NCBI GenBank assembly: GCA_028284775.1
Contig: JANQRB010000164.1
Location: 1 to 33,939, forward strand
Direction: 5' to 3'
Length of the DNA stretch: 33,939 nt
Origin: Candidatus Kapaibacterium sp.
Lineage (GTDB): Bacteria; Bacteroidota; Ignavibacteria; Kapaibacteriales; UBA7675
Part shown: piece by piece, positions 33,573 to 33,939 of the stretch
Numbering within the stretch: the stretch's first letter is position 1
Layout: each line of letters opens with the position of its first letter
Position numbers and translations under genes: made by a program
The notes under the pieces: generated by a model
Database searches by the model: none
The model's input: the letters and a program-made list of their open reading frames with translations, nothing else
What the model was told of the DNA's origin: nothing

Positions 33573-33939
33573 ATGGATTCAAGCTTGCGAAAGTTGTTTA
33601 GCCTGAGCTGTCTGATCCTGCTCCTTCTGGCCTGCTCCGATTCCAGAAAACCCGCGCCGGACGCCCAGCCGCCAGCCCTGCCGCGCGCTGACGACCAAGG
33701 TATGCTGCGTATCCCCGGCGGCAGCTTCACGATGGGCAATACCGGCCTGCATCTCGATGTCGCCAATGAAGGACCGACGCGCAGCGTTCGGATTTCGGCC
33801 TTTTACCTGGGACAGTCGGAAGTGACGCAGGCTGAGTTCAAGGCCCTGATGGATTCTGATCCCAGTCATTTCAAGGGTGAAGATCGTCCGGTGGAAAGCG
33901 TCGGTTGGTTCGGAGCGTTGCAGTACTGCAACCGTCTTT
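33573..33939 (+). CDS. lipoprotein with formylglycine-generating-enzyme (SUMF1) domain, 3'-truncated
   Basis: ATG 33573 opens a frame that stays open to the window end (122 codons). The N-terminus is a lipoprotein signal with lipobox LLAC (Cys21) followed by SDS, then a Pro/Ala-rich linker. From about residue 44 it matches the start of the SUMF1/FGE-sulfatase fold: MLRIPGGSFTMG, NEGPTRSVRISAFYLGQSEVTQAEFKALM, and RPVESVGWFGALQYCN. It would be anchored in a membrane facing the periplasm. In Bacteroidota such lipoproteins include GldJ/GldK-like T9SS components as well as many of unknown role. The catalytic region lies outside the window, so activity cannot be judged. It is separated from the T9SS cargo gene by a terminator. 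Confidence 0.85.
   Translation, partial: MDSSLRKLFSLSCLILLLLACSDSRKPAPDAQPPALPRADDQGMLRIPGGSFTMGNTGLHLDVANEGPTRSVRISAFYLGQSEVTQAEFKALMDSDPSHFKGEDRPVESVGWFGALQYCNRL

Overview
The window looks like a chromosomal fragment of a GC-rich member of the Bacteroidota/Chlorobiota (FCB) group. The evidence is five predicted type IX secretion (T9SS) cargo proteins with C-terminal sorting domains, SprB-type repeats, PKD and Ig-like modules, and a regulator family typical of this group. Promoter-like boxes also fit the TAnnTTTG consensus of Bacteroidota. The modular surface proteins (propeller, PKD, Ig-like, cohesin-like, sorting domain) would suit a lineage such as Kapabacteria/Ignavibacteria or Saprospiria, but I cannot fix the taxon from sequence alone. 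No rRNA or tRNA, CRISPR array, complete transposon or phage was seen.

Layout. (1) 1-7405, plus strand: three tandem paralogous T9SS cargo proteins, the first cut by the window edge. (2) 7406-8264: an 860-bp gene-free stretch with several inverted repeats; its tandem hairpins read as a terminator on the minus strand. (3) 8265-17958, minus strand: five consecutive paralogous cytoplasmic TPR/coiled-coil regulators with a C-terminal LuxR/GerE helix-turn-helix. (4) 17959-20330: a leader region, then a SprB-repeat T9SS cargo gene. (5) 20451-20604: a 154-bp MITE abutting the stop codon of a minus-strand DUF547/outer-membrane-barrel fusion gene (20601-22181). (6) 22465-27761, plus strand: a YdiJ-type FAD/Fe-S 2-hydroxyacid dehydrogenase, a class V alanine-glyoxylate-type aminotransferase, an ECF-like sigma factor whose start lies 1 nt after the aminotransferase stop, and a small VOC protein. 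(7) 28360-33365: a Sec-signalled Rhs/YD-repeat protein with a Cys-rich tail, then another small T9SS cargo. (8) 33573-33939: the 5' part of a lipoprotein with a formylglycine-generating-enzyme (SUMF1) domain.

The most interesting observation concerns the edges of the five-regulator array. A 21-bp word occurs perfectly on both sides of it in inverted orientation (8243-8263 minus, 18512-18532 plus). In both places it lies exactly 20 bp upstream of a perfect TAnnTTTG -7 box, and both copies point away from the array. A third, degenerate copy (18292-18340) sits upstream of a duplicate of the terminator hairpin that follows the T9SS gene. The word contains an 11-bp-phased direct repeat (TGTWGT) placed where a class II activator would bind. 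I propose that the LuxR-type paralogs control outward-facing promoters of secreted or surface functions (and perhaps a non-coding RNA). This is inference from sequence geometry.

The metabolic block suggests oxidation of a D-2-hydroxyacid (possibly glycolate to glyoxylate) followed by transamination (possibly to glycine).
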